A stretch of DNA of 64,000 bases from Neisseria chenwenguii (GCF_002216145.1 NZ_CP022278.1:1798001-1862000), one strand, 5' to 3'. Positions 27,432-36,569 are shown, counted from the stretch's first letter. The notes: generated by a model from the letters alone, not told the origin. Numbers and translations: made by a program.

Positions 27432-28751
27432 TCACGCCAGCCATTGCGATACGGTGTAAATCACCAGTCCGACCAGCCCGCCGACCAGCGTGCCGTTGAT
27501 GCGGATATACTGCAAATCCTTGCCCAGACTGAGTTCCAGCTTTTCCACCATCAGCGCGCTGTCCCAGCTTTTTACTTTTTCGGCCACGAAATGTGCAGCT
27601 TTTTCTTTGTAGCGCAACACGAAATCGCGTACCAAAAGCGACAGGCGCACGTCGGCACGGCGCATAAACTGCGGATATTCCCGCGCCTGCGCGAGTATGT
27701 GGTCGAACAGTTTTTCCAGTTGCGCGGCGCAGAGCGAATCGGATTTTTCCACGTCCGCCGCCGCCCAGCTTTGCACGCCCGTCCAAAAATCCGCCAGCTT
27801 CTGCCGCAGGGCGGGGGATTCGGCGAGCTGCGCTTTGGCGGCGTCCAAGCGGCGGTGCCACTGAGACGAGTTTTGCAGGCGTTCGGCGAGCAGGTCGTAT
27901 TGCGCGTCAAACTGGCGGCGCAGGGCGTTGTCGGCATCGGCGGTAGCGGTGGCGAGATAGCCGTCCGCCCAATCCAGCGCTTTGGCGGCTGCCCAGTCAT
28001 CGACGCGCTCAACCAGCGATGTTTTGAGCGCGCTTTTGAATTTTTCCCACGTCGAGGGCGCGTCGCTTTCGATTTTTGCCGCCCATTCGCGCAGGTTCTG
28101 TTCCAGCAGTTCGCGCGTGTCGGGGTTTTGCAGCCAGCGGCGGAGCCGGCGCAGCAGGCCGTCGAAGAGTGTATGGTGCAACCCCTGCGCTTTCAGAAGC
28201 TTGAGGCCGTCTGAAAGTGTTTGGCCGATTTTTTCGCCGCTGTACTGCTGCGACAGCAACATCGCGGCAAAACGCGCGGTCTGTTCGGGTTTGGCCGTCT
28301 GCAAAACCGTCGGAATCTGCTTGGCCAGCCACGGCAGCCATTGCGTGCGCGCTGCGTCGCAGCCCAGCCAGTTGAGGAATTTGCTGCTCGGTTCGGCCTG
28401 ATAAATCCGCACGGCAATCGGCTTGTCCTGAATGAAATTGTTTTCGATAAACCACCCCAGCTCGTCGGCAATCCGCTCTTGATTGCGCGGCAGAATCGCC
28501 GTGTGCGGAATGGGCAGCCCCAAAGGCCGTCTGAACAGCGCGGTCACGGCAAACCAGTCGGCCAGCGCACCCACCATCGCCGCTTCGGAAAAGGCTTTCA
28601 GGTAGGCGAGGGCAGGGTAGCGGCCGGCATAAAGCGTGGCCGCCACAAACAGGGTACAGGCCAGAAGCAGCAGCCCCGTCGCCCAACGGCGGCTCTTTTG
28701 CAGCCGCGCCCGCGCTTGGGCAAGGCGGACTTCGGCAGAAAGCGTGTGCAT
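27432..28751 (-). CDS. DUF445 (YjiN-type) membrane protein
   Basis: 439 residues. Residues 25-45 (RWATGLLLLACTLFVAATLYAG) form a membrane segment, followed by the family hallmark FSEAAMVGALADWFAVTALFRRPLGLPIPHTAILPRN. There is a long helical region and a final membrane segment (YIRINGTLVGGLVGLVIYTVSQWL). DUF445 proteins are inner-membrane proteins without an established biochemical role. The start is followed upstream by a Correia element that may influence its expression. Confidence 0.88.
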   Translation of the reverse strand: MHTLSAEVRLAQARARLQKSRRWATGLLLLACTLFVAATLYAGRYPALAYLKAFSEAAMVGALADWFAVTALFRRPLGLPIPHTAILPRNQERIADELGWFIENNFIQDKPIAVRIYQAEPSSKFLNWLGCDAARTQWLPWLAKQIPTVLQTAKPEQTARFAAMLLSQQYSGEKIGQTLSDGLKLLKAQGLHHTLFDGLLRRLRRWLQNPDTRELLEQNLREWAAKIESDAPSTWEKFKSALKTSLVERVDDWAAAKALDWADGYLATATADADNALRRQFDAQYDLLAERLQNSSQWHRRLDAAKAQLAESPALRQKLADFWTGVQSWAAADVEKSDSLCAAQLEKLFDHILAQAREYPQFMRRADVRLSLLVRDFVLRYKEKAAHFVAEKVKSWDSALMVEKLELSLGKDLQYIRINGTLVGGLVGLVIYTVSQWLA

Positions 28752-28790
28752 GATGTTCCTCGGATTGGGATAATGCGGACGGTAAAATTA

Positions 28791-28947
28791 TATAGTGAAA
28801 TAAAATAAGAAAGATACAAGGCGGGAAGGCGCAGACAGTACGGGTAGTGCGGGACAGATGAACTTGGCGCTTCAGCGCCTTAGCGAATCGTTCTCTTTGA
28901 GCCCGGCCGCAGCCAACGAAGCAGATTTTTTATTTTATTTCACTATA
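28791..28947. mobile_element. Correia-type repeat element, long form
   Basis: It starts TATAGTGAAATAAAATAAG and ends CTTATTTTATTT-like sequence and CACTATA, a near-perfect terminal inverted repeat over 157 bases. The core contains GGGACAGATGAACTTGGCGC, the reverse complement of a segment in the element at 7628-7785, so the two are opposite-orientation copies. It lies 40 bases upstream of the DUF445 start, within reach of affecting its transcription. Confidence 0.85.
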
Positions 28948-29380
28948 GCGCGGGTTTTGAAGCGCGGGTTTTGACACTGATGCCATGCAGACGGGTTTCG
29001 ACTTCGCTCAGCTACAGGTTGCGGCAGGCAGAGGCCGTCTGAAAATGCCGGTTTGGCTTTCAGACGGCCTGTTTGGTATGGATAAATGCTGCCTGTTTTT
29101 TAATCAATCAATGTTTACGCTTACCGTTCAAACCTTTAAGCGGCTTATCCACAGCCTGCCCACACAGCCGCAAACACGGCTTGTGATTAAATCTTAAATC
29201 TGCCTAAAAATTAATCAGATGATTTTTATCGTTGCGGAACAAGCTGTAAAGCAAGTTATGCACAGGCTGTTCACATGATTGGGCAGGGTGTCTGTGGGTT
29301 TTGTCGGATTTCATACGGCCTCTGTATCAGTTTGGCCAAATTACTGCCAAACCATCTGAAGCAGCGTCCCATAAAGCTAA
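28948..29380. other. Non-coding gap with DnaA-box-like sites
   Basis: No gene. It holds a perfect DnaA-type box TTATCCACA (29145-29153), a one-mismatch box TTATGCACA (29256-29264) and an AT-rich stretch between them (about 29175-29240). Uptake sequences lie at 29032 and about 29060. Confidence 0.5.
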
Positions 29381-29381
29381 A

Positions 29382-29422
29382 AGGCCGTCTGAAAAACGCT
29401 ACCAATCGTTTTCAGACGGCCT
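29382..29422 (-). terminator. Inverted uptake-sequence pair, tkt terminator
   Basis: AGGCCGTCTGAAAA and TTTTCAGACGGCCT with a 14-base loop just beyond the 3' end of tkt. Confidence 0.75.
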
Positions 29423-29438
29423 GAGCGTTCGGTCAAAC

Positions 29439-31415
29439 TTACAATACCGATTTCACCGCGGCGACGACGTTTTCAACGGTAAAGCCGTAGAGTTTGAACA
29501 ATTCTTCCGCCGGAGCGGATTCGCCGAAGCGGTCGATGCCGACGACTTTGCCGTTTAAGCCGACGTATTTGTACCAGCCGTCTGAAACGCCGGCTTCGAC
29601 GGCGACGCGGGGCAGGCCGGCGGGCAGGACGGAGGCGCGGTAGGCGGCGTCTTGGCGGTCGAAGACGTTGGTGGACGGCATGGAAACGACGCTGACGGCG
29701 GTGCCTTCGGCGGCGAGGACTTTTTGGGCTTCCAGCGCCAGTTCGACTTCGGAACCGGTGGCGATGATGACGGCGCGGGCGTTGTCGGCGGGACTGATGA
29801 CGTAGCCGCCGCGTTTGACGTTTTCAAGCTGCTCGTCGCTGCGGGCCTGGAATTTCAGGTTTTGGCGGCTGAAAATCAGGCTGGACGGGCGGTCGGCGGC
29901 TTTGACGGCTTCCGACCATGCGACCAGCGATTCGGCGGTGTCGCAGGGGCGCCAAACGTCCATGTTGGGAATCAGGCGCAGGGTGGCGGTTTGCTCGACG
30001 GGCTGGTGGGTTGGGCCGTCTTCGCCAAGGCCGATGGAATCGTGGGTGAACACGAATACGGGGTTGGTTTTCATCAATGCGGCCATGCGCAGGGCGTTGC
30101 GTTCGTATTCGCTGAACATCAGGAAGGTTGCGCCAAACGGGCGTATGCCGCCGTGCAGCGAGAGGCCGTTCATGACGGCGCCCATGCCGAATTCGCGCAC
30201 GCCGTAGTGGATGTAGTTGCCGCCGCTTACGCGGGTAACGGATTGGCTATTCGACCAGTCGGTGAGGTTGGACGGGGTCAGATCGGCCGAACCGCCGACA
30301 AATTCGGGCAGAACTTTGGCGAGGATTTCGATGCTGTTCTGGCTGGCTTTGCGGGTGGCGAGCGTTTCGGCTTTGGCGCACACTTCTTTCAAGGCCGTCT
30401 GAACGTAGGCGTCGAAATTGTCGGGCAGTTTTTTATCCATGCGGCGCACGAATTCTGCGGCTTCGACGGGGAATTTGGCTTGGTATTGCGCGAATAATTC
30501 ATTCCACGCAGCTTCGAGTTTGGCGCCTTTTTCTTTGGCGTTCCAAGCGTCGTAAATGTCTTGCGGAACTTCAAACGCGCCGTAATTCCAGCCCAAATGT
30601 TTGCGCGTAGCTTCGATTTCGTCTGCACCCAGCGGCGCGCCGTGGGTTTTGTGGCTGCCTTCTTTGGTGGCGGCGCCTTTGCCGATCAGGGTTTTGCAGC
30701 AGATGATGGAAGGCTTGCCGGTTTCGGCGCGGGCGGCTTCGATGGCGGTTTTGAGCGCGTCGGTGTCGTGACCGTTGACATTCGGCACGACGTGCCAGCC
30801 GTAGCTTTCAAAGCGTTGCGGGATATTTTCGGTAAACCAGCCGTCCACTTTGCCGTCGATGGAAATGTTGTTGTCGTCGTATAAAACGATCAGTTTGCCC
30901 AAGCCCAGCGTACCCGCCAGCGAGCAGGCCTCGTGGGACACGCCTTCCATCAGGCAGCCGTCGCCGAGGAAAACGTAGGTGTGGTGATCGACGATGTTCA
31001 GGCCGTCTTTATTGAACTCGGCGGCGAGAAGTTTTTCGGCCAGCGCCATGCCTACGGCGTTGGCAATGCCCTGCCCCAGTGGGCCGGTGGTGGTTTCCAC
31101 TCCGTCGGTGTAGCCGTATTCGGGATGGCCGGGCGTTCTGCTGTGGAGCTGGCGGAAGTTTTTCAAATCGTCGATGGATACGTTGTAACCCGTCAGGTGC
31201 AGCAGGCTGTACAGCAGCATGGAAGCGTGGCCGTTGGAGAGGATGAAACGGTCGCGGTTGTAGAATTTCGGATTGGCGGGGTTGTGGTTGAGAAACTGCG
31301 TCCACAACACTTCGGCCATTTCGGCCATGCCCATCGGCGCGCCCGGGTGGCCGGAGTTGGCTTTTTGGACGGCGTCGGCGGAGAGGAAGCGGATAGCGTT
31401 TGCCAGCTGGGACAT
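29439..31415 (-). CDS. tkt: Transketolase
   Basis: Transketolase moves two-carbon units between sugar phosphates in the pentose phosphate pathway, using thiamine diphosphate. ATG 31415 ([11 protein letters not shown]) is preferred because it aligns with the family start and gives 658 residues, the normal length. The thiamine diphosphate motif is [21 protein letters not shown] (from about residue 150) and the pyrimidine-domain transketolase motif [12 protein letters not shown] is near residue 465. It is a single-gene unit. Confidence 0.97.
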   Translation of the reverse strand: MSQLANAIRFLSADAVQKANSGHPGAPMGMAEMAEVLWTQFLNHNPANPKFYNRDRFILSNGHASMLLYSLLHLTGYNVSIDDLKNFRQLHSRTPGHPEYGYTDGVETTTGPLGQGIANAVGMALAEKLLAAEFNKDGLNIVDHHTYVFLGDGCLMEGVSHEACSLAGTLGLGKLIVLYDDNNISIDGKVDGWFTENIPQRFESYGWHVVPNVNGHDTDALKTAIEAARAETGKPSIICCKTLIGKGAATKEGSHKTHGAPLGADEIEATRKHLGWNYGAFEVPQDIYDAWNAKEKGAKLEAAWNELFAQYQAKFPVEAAEFVRRMDKKLPDNFDAYVQTALKEVCAKAETLATRKASQNSIEILAKVLPEFVGGSADLTPSNLTDWSNSQSVTRVSGGNYIHYGVREFGMGAVMNGLSLHGGIRPFGATFLMFSEYERNALRMAALMKTNPVFVFTHDSIGLGEDGPTHQPVEQTATLRLIPNMDVWRPCDTAESLVAWSEAVKAADRPSSLIFSRQNLKFQARSDEQLENVKRGGYVISPADNARAVIIATGSEVELALEAQKVLAAEGTAVSVVSMPSTNVFDRQDAAYRASVLPAGLPRVAVEAGVSDGWYKYVGLNGKVVGIDRFGESAPAEELFKLYGFTVENVVAAVKSVL

Positions 31416-31827
31416 TTTGAAACCTTTCTTGACGGGAGTTGACGGGAACAACGCTGCCGATTATCGCCCGATTCGTGCGGGGATTCAAGGCGGCGGTTTG
31501 GAGGCGGCGGCGGGGTTTTCAAACGGTATCAGGCCGTCTGAAAATGCGGCGGGCAGCGGTTTGGGGCTTGTTGCTGTTATTAATTTTTATCGGCCATATA
31601 GCTTCCGATTATAAGGTTAGAAGAAACGGCGGTGGCAAGTGGTTGAATTTTGTCGGTTTAAACGGCTGATTTTGAAATTTTTCAGGTAAAAAGTTCAATA
31701 ATTTCATACGGCTGTGTTTTTGATTCGACTTGGGGCAGATGGTAAAATCACTTATCTTAAAAAGGCCGTCTGAAAAATAAAAAATCAAAGTAAAGTGCAC
31801 AAACCCATTCCTCTAAAGGAACGCGCA
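31416..31827. other. Divergent intergenic region between tkt and ccoG
   Basis: About 410 bases with uptake sequences near 31531 and 31763. Both divergent promoters should be here. No gene and no confident operator seen. Confidence 0.5.
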
Positions 31828-33303
31828 ATGTCCGCCGAAAACCAACCCGAAAAACCCGAAACGCAAGAAAAACCAGCCAAACTCACGCCGCCCAAGCCTT
31901 CTACGTCCAAATCCAGTGTGATCACCATCCATCCCGAGGGCGAGCGCATCCAGCCGAAAAAGGCGGAAGGGCGGTTTGCCAAACTGCGCATCGCCGCGAT
32001 TGTGGCGACGCAGTTTGTGTTTTACATTGTGCCGTGGTTCAACTGGAACGGCCGGCAGGCGGTTTTGTTTGACATTCCCGAGCGCCATTTCTACATTTTC
32101 GGCCTCTCGCTGGGGATGGGTGATTTGATTTATCTGGCGCTGCTGCTGATGATCTGCGCCTTCGGCCTGTTTTGGTGGACGACGGTTGCAGGGCGTTTGT
32201 GGTGCGGCTATGCCTGCCCGCAAACGGTTTACACTGAAATCATGCTCTGGATCGACCACTTCGTCGAAGGTGACCGCAACAAGCGTTTGAAGCTGGAAAA
32301 ATCGCCGTGGAATTTCACCAAAATCCGCATTAAAACCACCAAAGCGCTGCTGATTTTTGCCGTCTGCGCGTGGACGGGCATTTCGTTTGCCGGCTGGTTT
32401 GTACCGATTCGCGAGTTTGTTCCCGCACTGTTTTCGATGAACGCAGGCGGCGGCGCGGTGTTTGCGGCGGCGTTTTACGGCTTCATGACTTTCCTGATGG
32501 CGCACGTCATGCGCGAAAAGGTTTGTCTGCATATGTGCCCGTATGCGCGTTTCCAAAGCGCGATGTTCGACAAAGACACGCTGATTATTTCCTATGATGC
32601 CGAGCGCGGCGAACCGCGCGGTGCGCGTAAAAAAACCGCCGGCAAAGACGAAACCCGGCTTGGCGACTGCATCAACTGCACGATGTGCGTACAGGTCTGC
32701 CCCGTCGGCATCGACATCCGCAACGGCCTGCAATACCAATGTATCGGCTGTGCGGCCTGTATTGATGCCTGCGACGAAATTATGGATAAAATGAACTATC
32801 CGCGCGGGCTGATCCGCTACACCACCGAGGGCGCGTTGGAACATGAATACGAGGAAAGTGCAATTAAAAAACGCCTGCTGCGCCCGCGTGTTGTGGGTTA
32901 CGGCGTGGTATTGGCGGTAATCGTCACCGCGTTTTTGGTCGGCCTGACCTTCCGCAAAACCGTTGAAATCGACATTCTGAAAGACCGCGGCGTGATGGTG
33001 CGCGAAAACAGCAAAGGCTGGCTGGAAAACGCCTACAACCTGCGGATTGTGAACAACAACGAAAGCGAAATCGTACTGACTGCATCGGTGAAAGGTTTCG
33101 ACGAAATCGCTCTGACCGGGCTGCCCGAGGGCGGCCTGAAAATCGCGCCGCGTGAAACCGTGACCATCCCCGTTCAAGTTTCCACCATCCCCGAGTACGC
33201 CGACAAGGGCAGCCACCCGATTGAGTTTGCGTTTTCATACGGCCAAGCGGGCAAGGCGGAAAAAAACGTGATTAATGAAGATGCTACGTTTATTGGAGAA
33301 TAA
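31828..33303 (+). CDS. ccoG: Cytochrome c oxidase accessory protein CcoG (RdxA/FixG)
   Basis: A 491-residue polyferredoxin-type membrane protein required for cbb3 oxidase biogenesis, implicated in copper reduction. After a Lys/Pro-rich cytoplasmic start come membrane segments, a CGYACPQTVYTE motif near residue 130, then two 4Fe-4S clusters (CINCTMCVQVCPVG and CIGCAACIDACDE, near residues 280-315). One more membrane segment and a C-terminal immunoglobulin-like periplasmic domain follow. ATG 31828 follows AAAGGAACG. It is directly followed by fixH. Confidence 0.95.
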   Translation: MSAENQPEKPETQEKPAKLTPPKPSTSKSSVITIHPEGERIQPKKAEGRFAKLRIAAIVATQFVFYIVPWFNWNGRQAVLFDIPERHFYIFGLSLGMGDLIYLALLLMICAFGLFWWTTVAGRLWCGYACPQTVYTEIMLWIDHFVEGDRNKRLKLEKSPWNFTKIRIKTTKALLIFAVCAWTGISFAGWFVPIREFVPALFSMNAGGGAVFAAAFYGFMTFLMAHVMREKVCLHMCPYARFQSAMFDKDTLIISYDAERGEPRGARKKTAGKDETRLGDCINCTMCVQVCPVGIDIRNGLQYQCIGCAACIDACDEIMDKMNYPRGLIRYTTEGALEHEYEESAIKKRLLRPRVVGYGVVLAVIVTAFLVGLTFRKTVEIDILKDRGVMVRENSKGWLENAYNLRIVNNNESEIVLTASVKGFDEIALTGLPEGGLKIAPRETVTIPVQVSTIPEYADKGSHPIEFAFSYGQAGKAEKNVINEDATFIGE

Positions 33304-33304
33304 A

Positions 33305-33862
33305 GTGCCGCAAACCGGAAACAACGCAAAACCGTGGTACAAACAGTTTTGGCCGTGGCTTTTGATGGCCGGGCCGATTTTCGTTGTGATTGCCAGCGTG
33401 TCAATGTTTTTCGTCGCCAAATTCAGCATGACCGATTTGGTCACGGACGACTACTATAAAGACGGCAAACACATCGACATCCAACTCCACCGCGACGAAG
33501 AAGCCTCAAAACGCCGCATTCAGGCGCAAGTTTTGATCAGCCCGGATATGAACGCCGCCAAAGTGTTCGTCAGCGGCGATTTCGACCGCAAACAGCCGCT
33601 CAAGCTTTTGCTGATGCACCCTGCGCGCAAGGTCGACGACCAAACCGTCACGCTCAAAGCCGTATCGCCCGAAGGCGCGGCAAAAGCGGAATACGACGCC
33701 GTATTCAAACCCTTGCCCAATGCCAACCATTGGTATGTGCGGCTGGAAGACGGCACGGGCGTGTGGCGCGTGGAAAACAAATGGCTGGTCAGCCAAGGCA
33801 ACGCCGTCAGCCTGACGCCGCCGGATAAATTGTTTAACGGCGCGGCAAGTTCGGCAAAATAA
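33305..33862 (+). CDS. fixH: FixH-family protein
   Basis: A single N-terminal membrane segment (WPWLLMAGPIFVVIASVSMFF) and a periplasmic FixH domain with FSMTDLVTDDYYKDGKHIDI characterise this ~185-residue protein, which assists cbb3 oxidase assembly with CcoG. GTG at 33305, one base after the ccoG stop and preceded by GGAGA, is preferred. An in-frame ATG at 33275 would overlap ccoG by 29 bases and has a poorer ribosome site. The pair is clearly an operon. Confidence 0.88.
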   Translation: MPQTGNNAKPWYKQFWPWLLMAGPIFVVIASVSMFFVAKFSMTDLVTDDYYKDGKHIDIQLHRDEEASKRRIQAQVLISPDMNAAKVFVSGDFDRKQPLKLLLMHPARKVDDQTVTLKAVSPEGAAKAEYDAVFKPLPNANHWYVRLEDGTGVWRVENKWLVSQGNAVSLTPPDKLFNGAASSAK

Positions 33863-33866
33863 AGCA

Positions 33867-33896
33867 AAGGCCGTCTGAAAAACTTTCAGACGGCCG
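33867..33896 (+). terminator. Inverted uptake-sequence pair after fixH
   Basis: AAGGCCGTCTGAAA and TTTCAGACGGCC. Downstream, TATAGTGAACTAAAC near 33924 looks like a lone Correia-type end. Confidence 0.75.
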
Positions 33897-33953
33897 TTTG
33901 ATGAAATTAGAATCGGGCAAAGCTTATAGTGAACTAAACAACCACCTGACTTT

Positions 33954-34496
33954 ATGAAGAAATTCAAACGTACCACTCTGCGCCACAAACTGCCCGGCAG
34001 CGAGCAGATTTTCGCGTCGCGCTGGAGCAAGCCGTTTGCGCCGCTGTTCGACAAACCTTATTTCTGGACGCTCAACCGCCGCCAGGCTGCCGTGTCCGTG
34101 GCGGTCGGCATGTTTTGCGGCCTGATGCCCGGCCCCACGCAGATGCTGACCGCGCTGGTTGTCGCCTATTTTCTGCGCACCAATTTGCCCGTCGCCGTGT
34201 TCACCACACTCTACACCAACCCGCTGACCTATATGCCGCTTTATTACGCCGCCTACAAACTCGGTTCGCTGGTATTGGGGATTCAGGCAGCCGACAAGCT
34301 GGAATTTCCCGAATGGTCGAGCGCACAGTTTTTCAGCGATTTGGGCGCATGGCTGCTCGGCGCGGGCAAACCGCTGCTGGTCGGCGTTCCGCTGCTGGGC
34401 ACGATATTGGCCGTTGCCGGCTATTTCGCCGCATTGCTGATTTGGCGGATGCGCACCCGTTATCATTGGAAAAAACGGAAGGAAGCGCGTGGCTGA
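33954..34496 (+). CDS. DUF2062 membrane protein
   Basis: 180 residues. The DUF2062 core is visible in the segment RRQAAVSVAVGMFCGLMPGP, followed by TNPLTYMPLYYAAYKLG, with three or four membrane segments and a basic C-terminal tail (RMRTRYHWKKRKEARG). Family function is unknown; some members are fused to glycosyltransferases. Its end overlaps the next gene by eight bases, so the two are probably co-translated. Confidence 0.85.
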   Translation: MKKFKRTTLRHKLPGSEQIFASRWSKPFAPLFDKPYFWTLNRRQAAVSVAVGMFCGLMPGPTQMLTALVVAYFLRTNLPVAVFTTLYTNPLTYMPLYYAAYKLGSLVLGIQAADKLEFPEWSSAQFFSDLGAWLLGAGKPLLVGVPLLGTILAVAGYFAALLIWRMRTRYHWKKRKEARG

Positions 34497-35049
34497 ACCG
34501 CATAAACACTGGCGCAGACTGACCGCCAACGAAATCGCCGCCGCCAAGAAAATTTTTTCAGACGGCATCTGTTACGAAAAAGTCAAAATCTACCGCGGTT
34601 TTCCCTGTCTGCCCGATTTGGGCATGGCCATCGCGCCGTTCGGCCACATCCATTTCCCCAAGCAGCATTGTCCGCCCGATTTCATGCTGGCCGATGGCGG
34701 CTATCAAATGTGGCTGATACACGAACTGACCCACGTCTGGCAGTTTCAAAACGGCTTTCAGGCTTGGTTTGGCGGCTTTATCCTCGCCCTGTGCGGCGGT
34801 TATCACCGCCAAAAAGCCTATGCCTATCCGCCGCTTGCCGACATTACCGAATTAGGCCGTCTGAATATGGAACAGCAGGCCGACCTCGTTTCCCATTATT
34901 ACGCCGCAAGCTGCCTGCCCAACAGCGTCCGCACCAAGCACCTCGCCGCTTTTCAGACGGCCTTAAAAGATTTTCTGGATAACCCCAAACAAAAAAAGCT
35001 GCTGCCCAAATATTTCCGCCTGAATTTCCAAAAGCAGCCGAAACGCTGA
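34489..35049 (+). CDS. HExxH protein of unknown function
   Basis: 186 residues starting at GTG 34489, preceded by GGAAG. The motif HELTHVWQFQ (about residue 83) is the HExxH zinc site also seen in DUF4157-type and Vgr-associated metallopeptidase-like domains. No signal peptide. A hydrophobic stretch (WFGGFILALCGGYH) follows the motif. The segment FSDGIC is encoded by an uptake sequence. It overlaps the DUF2062 gene by eight bases and lies upstream of pgsA. Proteolytic activity is unproven; a third zinc ligand could be one of the downstream Glu/His residues (NMEQQADLVSHYY). Confidence 0.7.
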   Translation: MAEPHKHWRRLTANEIAAAKKIFSDGICYEKVKIYRGFPCLPDLGMAIAPFGHIHFPKQHCPPDFMLADGGYQMWLIHELTHVWQFQNGFQAWFGGFILALCGGYHRQKAYAYPPLADITELGRLNMEQQADLVSHYYAASCLPNSVRTKHLAAFQTALKDFLDNPKQKKLLPKYFRLNFQKQPKR

Positions 35050-35154
35050 AACCGATTGCTCGAAATGCAATGAAATGTAAACAAAACAAATAAATCGTCT
35101 TATAATAAAGGCCGTCTGAAAAACCAAAGCCCTACCCAAAAAAGGCCGACGCCA

Positions 35155-35718
35155 ATGACTTGGAACATCCCGATTTTGCTGACATGGCTGCGCGTATTGC
35201 TCATTCCCGTGTTCACTGCCCTGTTTTACCTGCCGACCGGCTGGATAGACCCGCAAACCGTCAACTGGACGGCCGCAACCATCTTCGCCGCCGCCGCCGT
35301 AACCGACTGGTTCGACGGCTTTTTAGCGCGCCTGTGGAAACAGACCTCGGATTTCGGCGCCTTCCTCGATCCCGTAGCCGACAAACTGATGGTCGCCGTC
35401 GCCCTCATGCTCTTGGTCAGCCAAGACCGCACCTACGACATCTTCGCCATGATCATCATCGGCCGCGAAATTACCATCTCTGCTCTGCGCGAATGGATGG
35501 CGCAAATGGGCAAACGCAACAGCGTCGCCGTCGCCACCATCGGCAAATTCAAAACCACCGCCCAAATGGCCGCCATCATGCTGCTTTTAATCGGATTGGA
35601 AGATTTTCACGGCTTTAATTTCCTGTTTATCGGTAACATATTGATGTTTATTGCATCGGTTTTAACCATCTGGTCGATGTTCTACTACCTCAAAATGGCT
35701 TGGAAAGAGTTTAACTGA
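35155..35718 (+). CDS. pgsA: CDP-diacylglycerol-glycerol-3-phosphate 3-phosphatidyltransferase
   Basis: PgsA makes phosphatidylglycerol phosphate at the inner membrane. The 187-residue protein has the CDP-alcohol phosphotransferase signature spread over DWFDGFLAR and FGAFLDPVADK (about residues 44-82), plus several membrane segments. It is followed by a tRNA-Gly/Cys/Leu cluster, the same neighbourhood as in E. coli (pgsA-glyW-cysT-leuZ), so the tRNAs may share read-through transcription. Confidence 0.95.
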   Translation: MTWNIPILLTWLRVLLIPVFTALFYLPTGWIDPQTVNWTAATIFAAAAVTDWFDGFLARLWKQTSDFGAFLDPVADKLMVAVALMLLVSQDRTYDIFAMIIIGREITISALREWMAQMGKRNSVAVATIGKFKTTAQMAAIMLLLIGLEDFHGFNFLFIGNILMFIASVLTIWSMFYYLKMAWKEFN

Positions 35719-35819
35719 AACCAAAAAACAAACTGCCAAAAAAGGCTTGACGGCCATCTTCAAATCCATAATAATGCTGCTTTCTTTACTGCCCCCAAAG
35801 CAGTAAACATCCGATTCGG

Positions 35820-35895
35820 GCGGGAATAGCTCAGTTGGTAGAGCGCAACCTTGCCAAGGTTGAGGTCGCGAGTTCGAGACTCGTTTCCCGCTCCA
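35820..35895 (+). tRNA. glyW: tRNA-Gly (GCC), copy 1
   Basis: 76 bases with encoded CCA, acceptor GCGGGAA/TTCCCGC, anticodon loop TTGCCAA (GCC). The four copies in this cluster are identical. Confidence 0.97.
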
Positions 35896-35920
35896 GTTTT
35901 TTATCGAATATATCTCAAAT

Positions 35921-35996
35921 GCGGGAATAGCTCAGTTGGTAGAGCGCAACCTTGCCAAGGTTGAGGTCGCGAGTTCGAGACTCGTTTCCCGCTCCA
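35921..35996 (+). tRNA. glyW: tRNA-Gly (GCC), copy 2
   Basis: Identical to copy 1, exactly 101 bases downstream. The spacer (GTTTTTTATCGAATATATCT and five more bases) is repeated after this copy, showing tandem duplication. Confidence 0.97.
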
Positions 35997-36021
35997 GTTT
36001 TTTATCGAATATATCTCAAAT

Positions 36022-36097
36022 GCGGGAATAGCTCAGTTGGTAGAGCGCAACCTTGCCAAGGTTGAGGTCGCGAGTTCGAGACTCGTTTCCCGCTCCA
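36022..36097 (+). tRNA. glyW: tRNA-Gly (GCC), copy 3
   Basis: Identical gene at the same 101-base period. The following spacer differs (TTCCAAAATATATTCGTAAC). Confidence 0.97.
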
Positions 36098-36119
36098 TTC
36101 CAAAATATATTCGTAACAC

Positions 36120-36195
36120 GCGGGAATAGCTCAGTTGGTAGAGCGCAACCTTGCCAAGGTTGAGGTCGCGAGTTCGAGACTCGTTTCCCGCTCCA
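36120..36195 (+). tRNA. glyW: tRNA-Gly (GCC), copy 4
   Basis: Identical gene at a 98-base step, last of the tandem set. Confidence 0.97.
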
Positions 36196-36234
36196 AGTCA
36201 ATTCAGGCCGTATGAAAACGGTTTGATCCAGTTT

Positions 36235-36308
36235 GGCGAGATAGCAAAGTGGTTATGCAGCGGATTGCAAATCCGTCTACGCCGGTTCGATTCCGACTCT
36301 CGCCTCCA
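36235..36308 (+). tRNA. cysT: tRNA-Cys (GCA)
   Basis: 74 bases with CCA, acceptor GGCGAGA/TCTCGCC, anticodon loop TTGCAAA (GCA) and discriminator U73, a cysteine identity element. Confidence 0.96.
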
Positions 36309-36319
36309 CATTCCCCTCC

Positions 36320-36397
36320 GGCGGGGTGGCAGAGTGTTTATGCCGTAAGGGGTGCAACCCTTATGCAGGCCGGTTCAAATCCGCGCCCCCGCCTCCA
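36320..36397 (+). tRNA. Aberrant tRNA-Cys-like gene or tRNA pseudogene
   Basis: 78 bases, acceptor GGCGGGG/CCCCGCC, discriminator T and encoded CCA, all like tRNA-Cys. The anticodon arm TAAGG/CCTTA closes an eight-base loop GGTGCAAC (or six bases if G-C also pairs) that contains GCA. The T arm has a normal TTCAAAT loop but its stem GCCGG/CCGCG pairs at only three positions. It may be a decayed duplicate of cysT or a functional odd tRNA. The flanking tRNA genes are regular. Confidence 0.6.
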
Positions 36398-36430
36398 ATT
36401 TCGAATAGTTTTGCCTACGGCCGAACTATC

Positions 36431-36520
36431 GCCCGGATGGTGAAACAGGTAGACACAACGGACTTAAAATCCGTCGACCCTAAACAGGTCGTGCCGGTTC
36501 GATTCCGGCTCCGGGCACCA
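36431..36520 (+). tRNA. leuZ: tRNA-Leu (TAA)
   Basis: 90 bases with long variable arm, acceptor GCCCGGA/TCCGGGC, anticodon TAA within ACTTAAAAT and encoded ACCA end. Last tRNA of the cluster; the toxin-antitoxin patch begins right after it. Confidence 0.96.
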
Positions 36521-36569
36521 ATAACTTATTGTAAGTATTGATGCTTTCTAAGCATCTTTCATTCCACTC

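Noticed and set aside
28948-29380. Chromosomal origin of replication
   Set aside because: Only two DnaA-type boxes and no dnaA, dnaN or gyrB nearby. Kept only as a DnaA-binding candidate.
31813-33216. 467-codon antisense frame across ccoG
   Set aside because: Shadow of the real gene, which has ferredoxin motifs.
35820-36195. Regularly spaced repeats resembling a CRISPR array
   Set aside because: The repeats are complete tRNA-Gly genes and the spacers are near-identical. No CRISPR array was seen elsewhere.
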